A DNA stretch of 64,000 nucleotides, taken from assembly GCA_021228405.1 (NCBI GenBank), contig JAJQRF010000002.1:868001-932000 (forward strand), in the 5' to 3' direction. Position numbers and translations under genes: made by a program. Source of the stretch: Pyrinomonadaceae bacterium (GTDB lineage: Bacteria; Acidobacteriota; Blastocatellia; Pyrinomonadales; Pyrinomonadaceae). Below the pieces are notes generated by a model that saw only the letters and a program-made list of their open reading frames with translations, made no database searches and was not told the DNA's origin. Below are positions 51,323-60,335 of this stretch, in pieces (the first letter of the stretch is position 1; each line of letters opens with the position of its first letter).

Positions 51323-52837
51323 TTATTTCAGACGAACGATTCTGCCTTCGAGTTTCGGCGCGATGGTCGCATCGGGCGCATTCCTGATCGCGGCTTCAAA
51401 AACTTCGGAATCCTTCGGCGCAGATTCCGCCGTTATCAGAATTTTTCCGTTTTTGAGCATCGTGTAGCCGTCGCCGCCGCGTGAAACGAGAAAATCGGAC
51501 GTGGCAAGCGTGTAATTTTTCGCTTCATCGAGCGGTTTTCCGCCGACTAAAATGTCGGACGTGCGGCTTCCTGCCGGTTTCGTCGTGTCGAATTTGAACG
51601 ACATTCCCGAAATTTGCGGAAAGCGTCCCGGTTCGCCGTCTTCTCCGACCGCGCTTCTTGCCACGCCGTGTTCGAGAACTTCGCGCAGAGTTTTGCCCGG
51701 AATTTCGATCTTCACGATCGGGTTATTGAACGGCAGGATCGAAAGCACGTCGCGTTTCGTCAAAGTTCCGACGTTATAGGTCAGATCGGCGCGGATCGAA
51801 CCGCCGTTGACGAGTGCCACGTCAGCGTTGGCGGCGTTGCGGTAAGCGTCGGCGACGAAATTTCCGATATTCGTTTCCTTCGTGCGGTTCGAGATTGAAA
51901 GCGCGTCCAGAATTTCCGCCGTGCGCCCGACGGGTTCGGCAAGCTTTTGCAAAAGGTCTTTGTATTTGTCGAAAACCCACGCAAATTCGGGTGCGTCGGG
52001 AATTTTGTCGGTGACGGGAATAATGTCCCAATCCATACTTTCGAGCCGTTTCGTCGAGGCGTTGAAATTCAGATTAAATTTGCCCAATTCACGCGCATCA
52101 GCGGTCATTTTGAAGATCGGCGTGCCGTTCGATGAAGACTGTAAAAGCGTATGTTCGTGACCGCCCAAAATGAGGTCGAAATCGGCGCATTTCGCCAGTT
52201 CTTTGTCCTGCGTCATCGAAAGATGCGTCAAACCGATGACGGCGTTGACCTTTGCTTTTTTACGCATCTGTTTGACGAGCTTTTTCGCGGTCGCGCAATA
52301 ATCCGCGACGGTCAAACTTGCTTCCATCGAAGAAGTTTCCTTTGTTTCGGGCAATAGCAGACCGATAATTCCGAGCTTGATGCCGCCGATTTCCTTGACG
52401 GCAAACGGCGGCGTGTCGGCAAAAATCTTGTTCGTTTTCGTGTCGATCACGTTCGCGCCGAGCCACGTAAATTTTGATTCCTTCATCCTTGCTAAAAGTT
52501 CGGGCGTTTTGATGTCGAATTCGTGATTTCCGAAGACGGCGTAATCGATGCCGACGGCATTCCAAGCGTCGATCATCTGCGCACCTCTATAAGTCCGCGT
52601 TTCGACCGAAGGCGAAACCGTATCGCCGCCGAGCGTGAAGATCGTGTTCGGATTTTCCGTCAAAGCCTGTTTTTTCAAGGTTAAAAGCCGCGCCAATCCG
52701 CCGCGTGTGCCGCCGTCAACCGGCGCAAATTGGTAAACGTCGTTGACGTGCAGAATCGTGATTCGCACATTTTGCGCGAAAACCGATGACGAAAAAACGA
52801 AGATCGAAAGCAAAAAGAAAAGTCGAGAAAGACGCAT
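51323..52837 (-). CDS. Exported 5'-nucleotidase / UDP-sugar hydrolase family
   Basis: 504 residues. Signal peptide 1-21 (ends VFAQ). Metallophosphoesterase domain with ILHVNDVYQF, LGGDTVSPS, VFGNHEFDI and GGHEHTLL; C-terminal 5'-nucleotidase domain with NFVADAYRNAANADVALVNGG and LPFNNPIVKIEIPGK. Hydrolyses extracellular nucleotides or UDP-sugars. Usual size is ~500-550 residues. Monocistronic; upstream lies BIME copy B. Confidence 0.92.
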   Translation of the reverse strand: MRLSRLFFLLSIFVFSSSVFAQNVRITILHVNDVYQFAPVDGGTRGGLARLLTLKKQALTENPNTIFTLGGDTVSPSVETRTYRGAQMIDAWNAVGIDYAVFGNHEFDIKTPELLARMKESKFTWLGANVIDTKTNKIFADTPPFAVKEIGGIKLGIIGLLLPETKETSSMEASLTVADYCATAKKLVKQMRKKAKVNAVIGLTHLSMTQDKELAKCADFDLILGGHEHTLLQSSSNGTPIFKMTADARELGKFNLNFNASTKRLESMDWDIIPVTDKIPDAPEFAWVFDKYKDLLQKLAEPVGRTAEILDALSISNRTKETNIGNFVADAYRNAANADVALVNGGSIRADLTYNVGTLTKRDVLSILPFNNPIVKIEIPGKTLREVLEHGVARSAVGEDGEPGRFPQISGMSFKFDTTKPAGSRTSDILVGGKPLDEAKNYTLATSDFLVSRGGDGYTMLKNGKILITAESAPKDSEVFEAAIRNAPDATIAPKLEGRIVRLK

Positions 52838-52854
52838 ACGTTAAAAATAGTTTT

Positions 52855-52926
52855 AAGCGTTTCGAGTCCCGCCTTCAGGCGGCTTTGCCCTCGCGAATTG
52901 CCTGCTGAAGCAGGGACTCAAAACTC
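52855..52926. repeat. BIME-like repeat, copy B
   Basis: Outer arms TTTCGAGTCCCGCC and GCAGGGACTCAAAA, inner perfect hairpins CCGCCTTCAGGCGG and CCTGCTGAAGCAGG. Related to 50226-50299. Confidence 0.85.
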
Positions 52927-53079
52927 TGATGAAAAATCGTTGATAACTTGATTATATTCGTTTCCGCGAATTTCGCTATTAAAACTGCGCGAGTTAAGGA
53001 AAAAAATCAATAGCCTACAAACACGTTTCTTTGTATTCGCTTATACTTTCTGCTTGTTTCAATCGTAGCTTAGTAGTTG

Positions 53080-53247
53080 CTAAAAACAATTTAGCAACTA
53101 CTAAAATAAAATTAACGACCGCTAAATTAATTTCAATTTACACTAAATCTAAACTTATAATTACTAAACTTAAACTAGCAAATACTAAATCTAAACTTAT
53201 AACTACTAAACTACAATAAATAGCTACTAAAGTTACTTTAGTAGCTT
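53080..53247. repeat. Array of eight degenerate 21-bp units
   Basis: Eight units of 21 bp each beginning with CTAAA and otherwise A/T rich, for example CTAAATCTAAACTTATAATTA. A 62-codon frame through the array encodes a Thr/Lys-rich heptad (TKSKLII TKLKLAN) and is judged incidental. With BIME copy B it occupies the 508-bp spacer 52838-53345; the remainder 53248-53330 is AT rich and probably holds the promoter of the next gene. Confidence 0.9.
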
Positions 53248-53345
53248 AAAAAATAACTTTATTAACAAATATCTGTAAAAAATCTTGATTTATTGGGTAT
53301 TTATCGATCAAAATATAGAAATTCGACGTTTACGGAGGAAAAGTT

Positions 53346-54014
53346 ATGAGTGACAGTAAAGATTTAGGTAATCTTCCCGACCGCGAATTGCTGGCGGAGA
53401 TACGCGCATATCAAACGAAATTGGCAGTTTTGGGCGAGAGTCTGAATTTTAGCGAAGCGGAAATCGCGGAAATTGTCGAGGCAAACGAAGTTTTTTCCGA
53501 ATCGCTCGATGAGTGGGACGCAATCCGAATACAGAAGGCGGGAATCGCGCAGAAAAAAAAGACGGCGCGAAAAAACCTGCTCCAGAAATACCGCGCACAC
53601 CGCGCGAAAATTTACGCCAACCGAGCCGCCTCGGACGTGCAGATCGCCCAATTCGGTCTGCCGCAGCGCGACCGCATCCGAACTGCTTCGCCCGATCCCG
53701 AAACTGCGCCTGTCGGTCGCGTCGAATACTTGAATTTAAAGCACCTCATCCATTTCCGCGATAAGGAAACGCCGCACCGCCGCGCCAAACCCTTCGGGAT
53801 GGAAGGCTGTGAGGTCTGGCATTACATCGGCGAAACGCCGCCGGATAAAATCGAAGACTTCAGATACGTCGAAACTGCGCGGAGAACGCCGCTCAGCGTC
53901 GATTACACAATGGAAAACGCCGGTAAAACTGTCTTTTACAGGCTCCGCTGGAAATCGAAAAACGGGGCGAAAGGAACGTGGAGCGCAACCATTCGAGCCA
54001 CGATCAACGGTTAG
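53346..54014 (+). CDS. Protein of a recurrent unnamed family with C-terminal beta-sandwich
   Basis: 222 residues. A good ribosome site GGAGGAA (53334-53340) precedes the ATG. The N-terminal half is helical and basic (KTARKNLLQKYRAHRAKIYA). The C-terminal half begins at SPDPETAPVGRVEYLNLKHL and contains HFRDKETPHRRAKPFGMEGCE and GKTVFYRLRWKSKNG, resembling a fibronectin III-like beta-sandwich. I have seen this pattern in hypothetical proteins of several phyla but know no function. No signal peptide. Stands 72 bp before the GHL10 gene. Confidence 0.7.
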   Translation: MSDSKDLGNLPDRELLAEIRAYQTKLAVLGESLNFSEAEIAEIVEANEVFSESLDEWDAIRIQKAGIAQKKKTARKNLLQKYRAHRAKIYANRAASDVQIAQFGLPQRDRIRTASPDPETAPVGRVEYLNLKHLIHFRDKETPHRRAKPFGMEGCEVWHYIGETPPDKIEDFRYVETARRTPLSVDYTMENAGKTVFYRLRWKSKNGAKGTWSATIRATING

Positions 54015-54086
54015 GATTTATGTTTAAGGCTACGAAAGTTTGCAATCACGCATCGAAAAGAACGGCAAAACCGCCGAGGGCATAAA

Positions 54087-55535
54087 ATGAACAAATTCTT
54101 AACCGTCGTAGCTTTTTTATTTTTGAGTTTTGCTTCTGCAAAAGCGCAAAATCTGCCGAAAATCGAACGCGAATTTCGGGCGGTTTGGATCGCAACGGTC
54201 GATAATATCGATTTTCCGAGCGCGAAAAATCTAACGATCGGACAGCAAAAAGCGGAAATCATCAAGGATTTGGAACTTGCGCGAAGTTTGAAGATGAACG
54301 CGGTGATTTTTCAGGTGCGCCCGATGTGCGACGCGCTTTACGAATCGAAGATCGAACCTTGGTCGGAATTTCTGACGGGTGAAATGGGTAAACCGCAAGC
54401 CTTTGATCCGCTCAAATTTATCATCGAAGAAGCGCACAAACGCGGGATTTTGGTTCACGCGTGGTTCAATCCTTACCGCGCATATCATCCGGCGGCGAAG
54501 ACCGTTTCGGAAAATCATATTTCAAAAAAGCGTCCCGATCTCGTCAGAAAATACGGCAAATATCTGTGGCTCGATCCTTCGGATGCGGAAGTTCAGGATT
54601 ACTCGTTGAGCGTCGTTTTGGATGTCGTCAAGCGTTACGACATCGATGGCGTGCATTTCGACGATTATTTTTATCCTTACCCCGAAAAGGACGAAAACGG
54701 CAACAAGATCGAATTTCCCGACGACGAAAATTACAAGAAATATGTGCAGACGGCGATGCGTTTCAGCACTTCGGGAAAGAAACGAATCCCGCTCAGGCGC
54801 GACACCTGGCGGCGGATGCACGTTAATCGGTTCATCGAAGCGGTCGGTCGCGGCATCAAAGAAATCAAGCCCGAAGTGATGTATGGAATTTCGCCGTTCG
54901 GCGTGTCGGAAATCAACAAAACCGAACTTTTCGCCGATGCGGAAAGCTGGTTGGAGGAGGGAACGGTCGATTATTTCGTGCCTCAACTTTACTGGAAATC
55001 AGACCGCAAAGACAGAGAATTTCCGCTTTTATTGAAATTCTGGGAAAGCGTCAACATTAAAAAACGTCACGTTTGGGCTGGAATCGGGACTTATAAAATC
55101 CCGAGCAAAACCGAAAATTTCAGCGCGGACGAGATTGTTAGGCAAATCAAATTCACCCGCGAAATTCAAACGACGAGCGGAAATATTCAATTCAGTTTCA
55201 AATCCGTGCGAAGCGATTTCGACAAAATCCAGACCGCTCTGCGCGAAAAATCTTATCAGCGCGATGCACTCATTCCCGCGTCGCCGTGGATAAGATCGGC
55301 AAACCCGCTTGCGCCGAAAGTTGAAATCAAACGTGATGAAAAATACGTCCGCGCAAATTGGACGGAACGCGGAACGAGAAAAGCGTTTTGGTTTGTCGTT
55401 TATGCAAAGGACAAAAACGGCTGGAATTATTCGATTCTGCCCGCGCCGCAAAAATCCATCTCGCTTTCGGCAGAGAGAAATATCGAGCAAATTATCGTGA
55501 AAAGTGTGGACAGATTGGGAAATGAATCAGAATAA
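54087..55535 (+). CDS. Exported GHL10-type glycoside hydrolase (DUF187/YngK-like)
   Basis: 482 residues. Signal peptide 1-19 (ends ASAKAQ). The TIM-barrel domain opens with EFRAVWIATVDNIDFPSAK and continues with NAVIFQVRPMCDALY, GILVHAWFNPYRA, YDIDGVHFDDYFYPYP and VMYGISPFGV, the GHL10 signatures. A small C-terminal Ig-like domain follows (about 400-482). Members are thought to act on peptidoglycan-related or other glycans; substrate unproven. Might be co-transcribed with the gene before it. Confidence 0.9.
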   Translation: MNKFLTVVAFLFLSFASAKAQNLPKIEREFRAVWIATVDNIDFPSAKNLTIGQQKAEIIKDLELARSLKMNAVIFQVRPMCDALYESKIEPWSEFLTGEMGKPQAFDPLKFIIEEAHKRGILVHAWFNPYRAYHPAAKTVSENHISKKRPDLVRKYGKYLWLDPSDAEVQDYSLSVVLDVVKRYDIDGVHFDDYFYPYPEKDENGNKIEFPDDENYKKYVQTAMRFSTSGKKRIPLRRDTWRRMHVNRFIEAVGRGIKEIKPEVMYGISPFGVSEINKTELFADAESWLEEGTVDYFVPQLYWKSDRKDREFPLLLKFWESVNIKKRHVWAGIGTYKIPSKTENFSADEIVRQIKFTREIQTTSGNIQFSFKSVRSDFDKIQTALREKSYQRDALIPASPWIRSANPLAPKVEIKRDEKYVRANWTERGTRKAFWFVVYAKDKNGWNYSILPAPQKSISLSAERNIEQIIVKSVDRLGNESE

Positions 55536-55604
55536 GTGATAACTGATAGTGGATAACTGATAATGAAAAATCAGTTATCCACTATCAGTTATCAACTATC
55601 CACT
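55535..55604. repeat. Palindrome D10 with perfect 20-bp arms
   Basis: Bases 55541-55560 are the exact reverse complement of 55571-55590; words GATAACTGATA/AGTGGATAACTGATA recur in each arm. Lies between convergent genes and starts at the GHL10 stop codon. Confidence 0.9.
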
Positions 55605-56380
55605 GTTTTTAAGTGTGTTCGTGCCGTCCAGAGTTCGGGAATGAATTTTTTGGAAAGCGTCGTGCGCAAGTATCCCGAACCGTCCGAACCACCCGTTCCG
55701 CGTTTCATTCCGAGCATTCTTTCGACCATTAGAACGTGATGATAACGCCACAGCGCAATGTTTTCATCGTGTTCGATGAGCAAATCCTGCATATTGAAAA
55801 GGTCGGGATATTTTTCGGGATGCGTTAAAATTTCAACGATCGCTTCGATACGTTTTTCTTCACTCGAAACGTCAAAGTTATTTCTTTTCAAAAGACTCCA
55901 GAATTTATCCGCAAGGCTCGGTGCGTCGAATCTTTTTTGCAAACGTTCGTGTGCAAATTCGTCGGATTCAAAAAATCGCAAAATATGTTCGTCCTTCGCG
56001 CCCGAAGCAAATTCGAGTTCGCGAAACTGCATCGACTGAAAGCCGCTTGCCGGGTTGAGCTTGTCGCGGAATTCGAGAAAACCGATCTGCGCCATCGTTT
56101 CGAGAATATGGATTTGCGTGACCAGAACCTTTTCGATGCCGACGACCGAACGCAAGCTGTGATTGGCGCGAAACATCCTGCCTTCGTCTATCCAAACGCC
56201 CGAAGCGTCGATTTCGTGGAGAATCTGCTTGAACCAAAGTTCGTAAGTTTGGTGAATGATGATGAAAAGTTGTTCGTCGTGGCTGGTCGGCTCGGATAAC
56301 GTTTGTTGAAGCCGGATCAGTTCGGGAACTTTCAGATATTCGTTGTAAGACAGCGGCGCGTTTTTTCCGTATTCGGTCAT
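55592..56380 (-). CDS. kynA: Tryptophan 2,3-dioxygenase
   Basis: Heme enzyme opening the tryptophan indole ring to N-formylkynurenine. 262 residues, close to the family length of ~280. Family blocks: LSYNEYLKVPELIRLQ, DEQLFIIIHQTYELWFKQIL, SGFQSMQFRELEFASG, and the C-terminal WRYHHVLMVERMLGMKRGTGGS with the heme-ligand His. Other kynurenine genes are not in the window. Its stop codon overlaps palindrome D10. Confidence 0.95.
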   Translation of the reverse strand: MTEYGKNAPLSYNEYLKVPELIRLQQTLSEPTSHDEQLFIIIHQTYELWFKQILHEIDASGVWIDEGRMFRANHSLRSVVGIEKVLVTQIHILETMAQIGFLEFRDKLNPASGFQSMQFRELEFASGAKDEHILRFFESDEFAHERLQKRFDAPSLADKFWSLLKRNNFDVSSEEKRIEAIVEILTHPEKYPDLFNMQDLLIEHDENIALWRYHHVLMVERMLGMKRGTGGSDGSGYLRTTLSKKFIPELWTARTHLKTVDS

Positions 56381-56386
56381 AAGATT

Positions 56387-56459
56387 AGTGGTCAGTGGTC
56401 AGTGGTCGGTGGTCAGCTAAAAGTTAAATTCTGAACACTGACTACCGACCACTGATTAC
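56387..56459. repeat. Heptamer-built palindrome D11
   Basis: Three perfect AGTGGTC copies plus GGTGGTC (56387-56414), mirrored by ACACTGACTACCGACCACTGATTAC to 56459. Upstream of the tryptophan dioxygenase start. Confidence 0.9.
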
Positions 56460-56530
56460 TGCTTAATCTTCGTTTATCGGGTGTTTTATGTCAATTTTGG
56501 ATTTTTTTTCAAAAAATATTCAAAAAGGTC

Positions 56531-56559
56531 TTGACAGAAACCTAATTTTTGATTAAATT
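56531..56559 (+). promoter_or_regulatory. Promoter of the cold-shock gene, with long 5' leader
   Basis: TTGACA (56531-56536) and TAAATT (56554-56559) with a 17-bp spacer. The predicted start lies ~235 nt before the coding region, so the mRNA has a long untranslated leader of the kind that acts as a thermosensor in cold-shock genes. Bases 56381-56800 otherwise hold palindrome D11 and no gene. Confidence 0.7.
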
Positions 56560-56800
56560 TGCGTTCGTCTATCAACTAAACACACAAATTTAATCCCCGA
56601 AATCTTGCAGTTTAAGATGTTCTATTTGTTTAGGAGCAGTTGTCGGACATTTCTTTGAAGTCTGTGCTATTCGCAAAGTATTTCGCATTGCTTTGCCGGA
56701 GAATGCAGGCTTTTGTTTTACGCAGGTGTTTTTCCCAAAAAACGCTTTCGGCTAAAAATTAATTTAATGTATTTGAAGTTTGTAGGAGGAATTAAGAAAT

Positions 56801-57010
56801 ATGTCTAAAACTACCGGTAAGGTCAAATGGTTTAACAACGCCAAAGGTTATGGGTTTATCGAACAACCCGGCGAGCAGGATATTTTCGTGCATTACAGCG
56901 CGATTTCCGGCGAGGGTTACAAAACTCTGATTCAGGGACAGGAAGTCGAATTTGAAGTCACAAACGGACCGAAGGGACCGCAGGCTGAAAACGTGATGAA
57001 AGTCCAGTAA
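56801..57010 (+). CDS. csp: Cold-shock domain protein
   Basis: 69 residues, one cold-shock domain. RNA-binding motifs KGYGFIEQ (RNP1) and DIFVHYSAI (RNP2), opening [14 protein letters not shown]. Ribosome site AGGAGG 10-15 bases before the ATG. Acts as a single-strand RNA/DNA chaperone; whether induced by cold cannot be told. Long leader and terminator make it a single-gene unit. Confidence 0.97.
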   Translation: MSKTTGKVKWFNNAKGYGFIEQPGEQDIFVHYSAISGEGYKTLIQGQEVEFEVTNGPKGPQAENVMKVQ

Positions 57011-57077
57011 AAAGGTTAAATTATTGATCGTTTTCGGTTTTTTCTTTAGAGAAGCCGGACGGCGTTTAATTAAGAAA

Positions 57078-57114
57078 AACGGCGCATCTGCAAATCGATA
57101 CGCCGCTTTTTTTA
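57078..57114 (+). terminator. Terminator of the cold-shock gene
   Basis: Stem AAAAACGGCG(C)AT / AT(A)CGCCGCTTTTTTT around a TGCAAATCG loop; T run at the 3' end. Confidence 0.75.
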
Positions 57115-57129
57115 TCTTTAAATAACTCG

Positions 57130-57450
57130 TTAAGCCATTTCCTCGCCCTTTCGTTTGAGCATTCTCCGCCAAAGCTCGCGGTAAGAAGTGAAACGCGACA
57201 TCACCGTGTTGAATTGGTATCTTTGCGCATACGTCAGATTGCGGTTGTCGGCGATGCGCTTCATATTCGCTTCGAGCCGTGCGCGGGCTTCGAGCGGCGG
57301 GCGTTTTGAACCGCCGTTAAAGTAGATGTCGAAATCTATCTTCAATTTGCGAATATCGTCATCGAGCCGCGACAGTTCAAGGTCGATATTTGCCGCCTCG
57401 TCTTTTTTATTTTGCTCTTTTCTGTATAAATTATTTCCTAAGATTGCCAT
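57130..57450 (-). CDS. Small coiled-coil protein, function unknown
   Basis: 106 residues, highly charged and helical (NIDLELSRLDDDIRKLKIDF), with a conserved-looking centre YFNGGSKRPPLEARARLEANM and C terminus SRFTSYRELWRRML. No signal peptide. Codon use matches the surroundings, and no overlapping gene competes with it. I do not recognise the family. Divergent from selA with 106 bp between them. Confidence 0.7.
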   Translation of the reverse strand: MAILGNNLYRKEQNKKDEAANIDLELSRLDDDIRKLKIDFDIYFNGGSKRPPLEARARLEANMKRIADNRNLTYAQRYQFNTVMSRFTSYRELWRRMLKRKGEEMA

Positions 57451-57556
57451 TTTTTTCGGGATTTACGGGTTGTGGATTTAGAACTCCTAATTTAAAGCAA
57501 AGCCGTAAAACCGCGAATATTCCTTAATTTTTTCGGTTTTGCGCTAAAATAATTTT

Positions 57557-58993
57557 ATGGAAAAACAGAAAGTGCCTGACATTACGGAGATTTTGCGGCT
57601 TTTGCCCTCGGTTGACGCACTTTTGCGTTCGGAAACCGCGCAGAAGATCGCCGTCGAAACGGGCAAAAAACATCTGACGTTTCTTGCCCGCGCCGTGACC
57701 GATTCGCTCCGGCGCGAGATACAGGAGAAAGTCGCCGAAAACCAATTAAAAACTGAAAAATATTCACGCGAGATTTTGCTGGCGGAAGCGGAAAACCGTC
57801 TGGCGGGGGCTTGGCAAAGCGAATTGAATACGAGTCTGCAACGCGTTATCAACGCAACGGGCGTGATAATTCACACGAATCTGGGACGTGCGCCGCTCTC
57901 GGAAAATGCGCGAAAGGCGATGGCGCAACAGGCTTCGCGCTACTGCACGCTCGAATATAACGTCGAAACGGGCAAACGCGGAAAACGCGGTGCGCGCGCC
58001 GAACATCTGCTCGCGGAACTGACGGGCGCGGAAAGCGCGATCATCGTCAATAATTGTGCGGCGGCGGCGTTTTTGGTGCTGACCGCGCTTGCGAAAGGCG
58101 GCGAGGTCGTCATTTCTCGCGGCGAACTGGTCGAGATCGGCGGCGATTTCCGTGTGCCAGACGTGATGACGCAATCGGGCGCGGTTTTGCGCGAAGTCGG
58201 CACGACGAACCGCACCCGCATTTCGGATTACGATCGCGCCATCGATGAAAATACGCGTCTTATCTTGAAAGTTCATCCGTCGAATTACCGCATCATCGGT
58301 TTTACGGCAACGCCGACCGTCGCGGAACTTGCCGAGCTTGCGCATCGTAAGGAAATATTGCTTTATGAAGACGCGGGTTCGGGCGCGATGTTTGACTTGA
58401 GCGAATACGGTTTGACGGATGAGCCGATAATTTCGCAATCGATCGTGGCGGGCGCGGATGTCGTTACGTTCAGCGGCGACAAACTGCTCGGCGGAACGCA
58501 GTCGGGCTTGATCGTCGGGCGGCGCGATGTCGTCGAATATATCCGCAAACATCCGCTTTATCGTGCGCTTCGTGTTGATAAATTGATTTATGCCGCGCTC
58601 GAAGCGACGCTCGAAGCGTATCGCAAGGAAACTTTTTTGCAGGAAATTCCCGTTTTGAAAATGCTTTCCGCAACGAATGCCGAATTAATGAAACGGACGG
58701 CAGATTTTGCCGACAAACTCCACGAAAAACTTGCGGAAAGTTCAGCGTTGAAATTTGAGATCGTGGAAGGAAATTCAGTTGTCGGCGGCGGTTCCGCGCC
58801 TGATGTGCAACCAGTGACGACACTGCTTGCGCTGAAACACGGAAAACTTTCGGTTAGTAAGCTGGAAGAAAAATTGCGAACGGCGAATCCGCCCGTTATC
58901 ACGCGGATTTTAGATGAAAAGGTTTTGCTCGACCTGCGGACGGTTTCCGACGCGGAAGAAAGCGAATTGCTTGAAATTTTAGGGAGTTTATAA
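57557..58993 (+). CDS. selA: L-seryl-tRNA(Sec) selenium transferase
   Basis: PLP enzyme converting seryl-tRNA(Sec) to selenocysteinyl-tRNA(Sec). 478 residues, the usual size. N-terminal helical domain with LPSVDALL; core GVIIHTNLGRAPLS, NNCAAAAFLVLTALA, the PLP Lys309 in FSGDKLLGGTQSGLIVG and HPLYRALRVDKL. No selB, selC or selD gene and no selenoprotein reading frame with an in-frame UGA was recognised in the window, so those must lie elsewhere or the gene is an orphan. Confidence 0.95.
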   Translation: MEKQKVPDITEILRLLPSVDALLRSETAQKIAVETGKKHLTFLARAVTDSLRREIQEKVAENQLKTEKYSREILLAEAENRLAGAWQSELNTSLQRVINATGVIIHTNLGRAPLSENARKAMAQQASRYCTLEYNVETGKRGKRGARAEHLLAELTGAESAIIVNNCAAAAFLVLTALAKGGEVVISRGELVEIGGDFRVPDVMTQSGAVLREVGTTNRTRISDYDRAIDENTRLILKVHPSNYRIIGFTATPTVAELAELAHRKEILLYEDAGSGAMFDLSEYGLTDEPIISQSIVAGADVVTFSGDKLLGGTQSGLIVGRRDVVEYIRKHPLYRALRVDKLIYAALEATLEAYRKETFLQEIPVLKMLSATNAELMKRTADFADKLHEKLAESSALKFEIVEGNSVVGGGSAPDVQPVTTLLALKHGKLSVSKLEEKLRTANPPVITRILDEKVLLDLRTVSDAEESELLEILGSL

Positions 58994-59000
58994 AACATCT

Positions 59001-59108
59001 GCCCACGAAATACACGAAAGAAACGAAAAAAAGAAAGAAGAAAAGAATATTAGATAGTTTTTATATTATTTTTGTATTTCTTTCGTGATTTTCGTGTATT
59101 TCGTGGGC
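59001..59108. repeat. Palindrome D12, arms shared with D8
   Basis: GCCCACGAAATACACGAAAGAAACG left arm mirrors a TTTCGTGATTTTCGTGTATTTCGTGGGC right arm (ends 59108), with an AT-rich centre. Same outer arms as at 34971-35059. Confidence 0.85.
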
Positions 59109-59129
59109 AAAAAAATAAGGAGAAAAAAT

Positions 59130-59822
59130 ATGTCGAAATACACAATGCAGAGTTTTTTACAACAGACGGCGCAGAACGATAATGCGCGGGAATTTTTTGA
59201 GCTTGAAAATCCGTATCTTTTGGAAGTAAACCTGAACGGTCGCGTGTGGGCAAAACTCGGTTCGATGATCGGTTACACGGGCAATGTCAAATTCGAGCGC
59301 GAAGGCGTTTTAGAAGGCGGACTCGGAAAATTTCTGAAAAAAGCCGTGTCGGGCGAATCAACGCCGATGATGAAAGCCGAAGGACAAGGGCGCGTTTATT
59401 TTGCCGAAAACGGCAAAAAAGTCCGCATTATTTATCTGCAAAACGAAATGTTCTACGTCAACGGCAACAACATTCTCGCCTTTGAAGATGCGATCCAATG
59501 GGACATCAAAATGATGCGTCGCGTCGCGGGAATGGCGGCGGGCGGACTTTTCAATATGCAGTTGGGCGGAACGGGAATGGTCGCCATCACGACGCATTTC
59601 GACCCGATCACGCTCGTCGTCCAACCCGGTCAGCCCGTTTACACAGACCCGAACGCGACCGTCGCGTGGTCGGGCAATCTCACGCCTTCGATCAAGACCG
59701 ACATTTCCCTGAAAACCCTTTTCGGACGCGGTAGTGGCGAATCCTTCCAGCTTGCTTTTGAAGGGCAAGGTTGGGTAGTTTTACAGCCATACGAAGAAGT
59801 TTATTACGCACAGGCAGGCTAA
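59130..59822 (+). CDS. AIM24 family protein
   Basis: 230 residues from the ATG at 59130, which has AAGGAG 6-11 bases before it; upstream frame codons belong to palindrome D12. Core blocks: [62 protein letters not shown] and [19 protein letters not shown]24/TRAP-like bacterial proteins have no firmly known function; the eukaryotic homologue is mitochondrial. Follows selA at 136 bp. Confidence 0.9.
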   Translation: MSKYTMQSFLQQTAQNDNAREFFELENPYLLEVNLNGRVWAKLGSMIGYTGNVKFEREGVLEGGLGKFLKKAVSGESTPMMKAEGQGRVYFAENGKKVRIIYLQNEMFYVNGNNILAFEDAIQWDIKMMRRVAGMAAGGLFNMQLGGTGMVAITTHFDPITLVVQPGQPVYTDPNATVAWSGNLTPSIKTDISLKTLFGRGSGESFQLAFEGQGWVVLQPYEEVYYAQAG

Positions 59823-59824
59823 AA

Positions 59825-59960
59825 GATTGGAGTGCAAGCATCATTGCTTGCAAACGGCGCGAATGCGTCGTAATTAAGTTCGGATTTTCAGAAGTTTCAT
59901 TGCCAAACGCTTTTTCGCGTTAAAAAGCCCCAATGCAAGCAAGATGCTTGCGCTCCAGTC
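59825..59960. repeat. Palindrome D16
   Basis: GATTGGAGTGCAAGCATCATTGCTTGCA (from 59825) mirrors TGCAAGCAAGATGCTTGCGCTCCAGTC (to 59960), 80-bp centre. Each arm is itself a hairpin of AAGCA words. Confidence 0.85.
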
Positions 59961-59987
59961 TTTTTTTGAATTCTTGGCAGTATTTTG

Positions 59988-60047
59988 CGATTGCGCTCGT
60001 TTATTTGAAATAATCACGCAGTTTTGTGAAATAAACGAGTGCAATCG
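59988..60047. repeat. Palindrome D17
   Basis: CGATTGCGCTCGTTTATTT (59988-60006) mirrors AAATAAACGAGTGCAATCG (60029-60047), one mismatch. Confidence 0.85.
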
Positions 60048-60071
60048 TTGAATATTCATCCAAATTTTCGG

Positions 60072-60253
60072 ATTTCATACTAAATCCTGAATTTTCATAC
60101 TAAATTGTGGATTTTCATACTAAATCCTGAATTTCCATACTAAATCCTGAATTTCCACCATATAATCCTCATATTTCACGCCAAATTGTCATATTCCGCT
60201 CTAAATTGTCATATTTCACGCTAAATTGACGATTTTCATTTCAAATTGGCGGT
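60072..60253. repeat. Array of nine degenerate 20-bp units
   Basis: Nine units, consensus TTTTCATACTAAATCCTGAA drifting to TTTCACGCTAAATTGTCATA; all 20 bp except one of 22. No open frame. Part of the 709-bp spacer 59823-60531, which holds two palindromes, this array and the 39-bp repeats but no gene. Confidence 0.9.
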
Positions 60254-60335
60254 TGAGTTTTGAAAAATCGCGGGTGAATAATTTTCTTGCTAAAAACAAC
60301 GGCAATCGGGTATGTTGATTCTGCACATAAGGGAT

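Noticed and set aside
52855-52926. tRNA-like TTCGAGTCCCGC segment
   Set aside because: It belongs to the BIME-like dyad; no acceptor, D or anticodon stem can be built around it.
53031-53219. Thr/Lys-rich 62-codon frame in the CTAAA array
   Set aside because: Its composition follows entirely from the 21-bp repeat; no ribosome site and no homologue recognised.
57764-58552. 262-codon minus-strand frame
   Set aside because: Antisense to selA; Arg-rich mirror translation.
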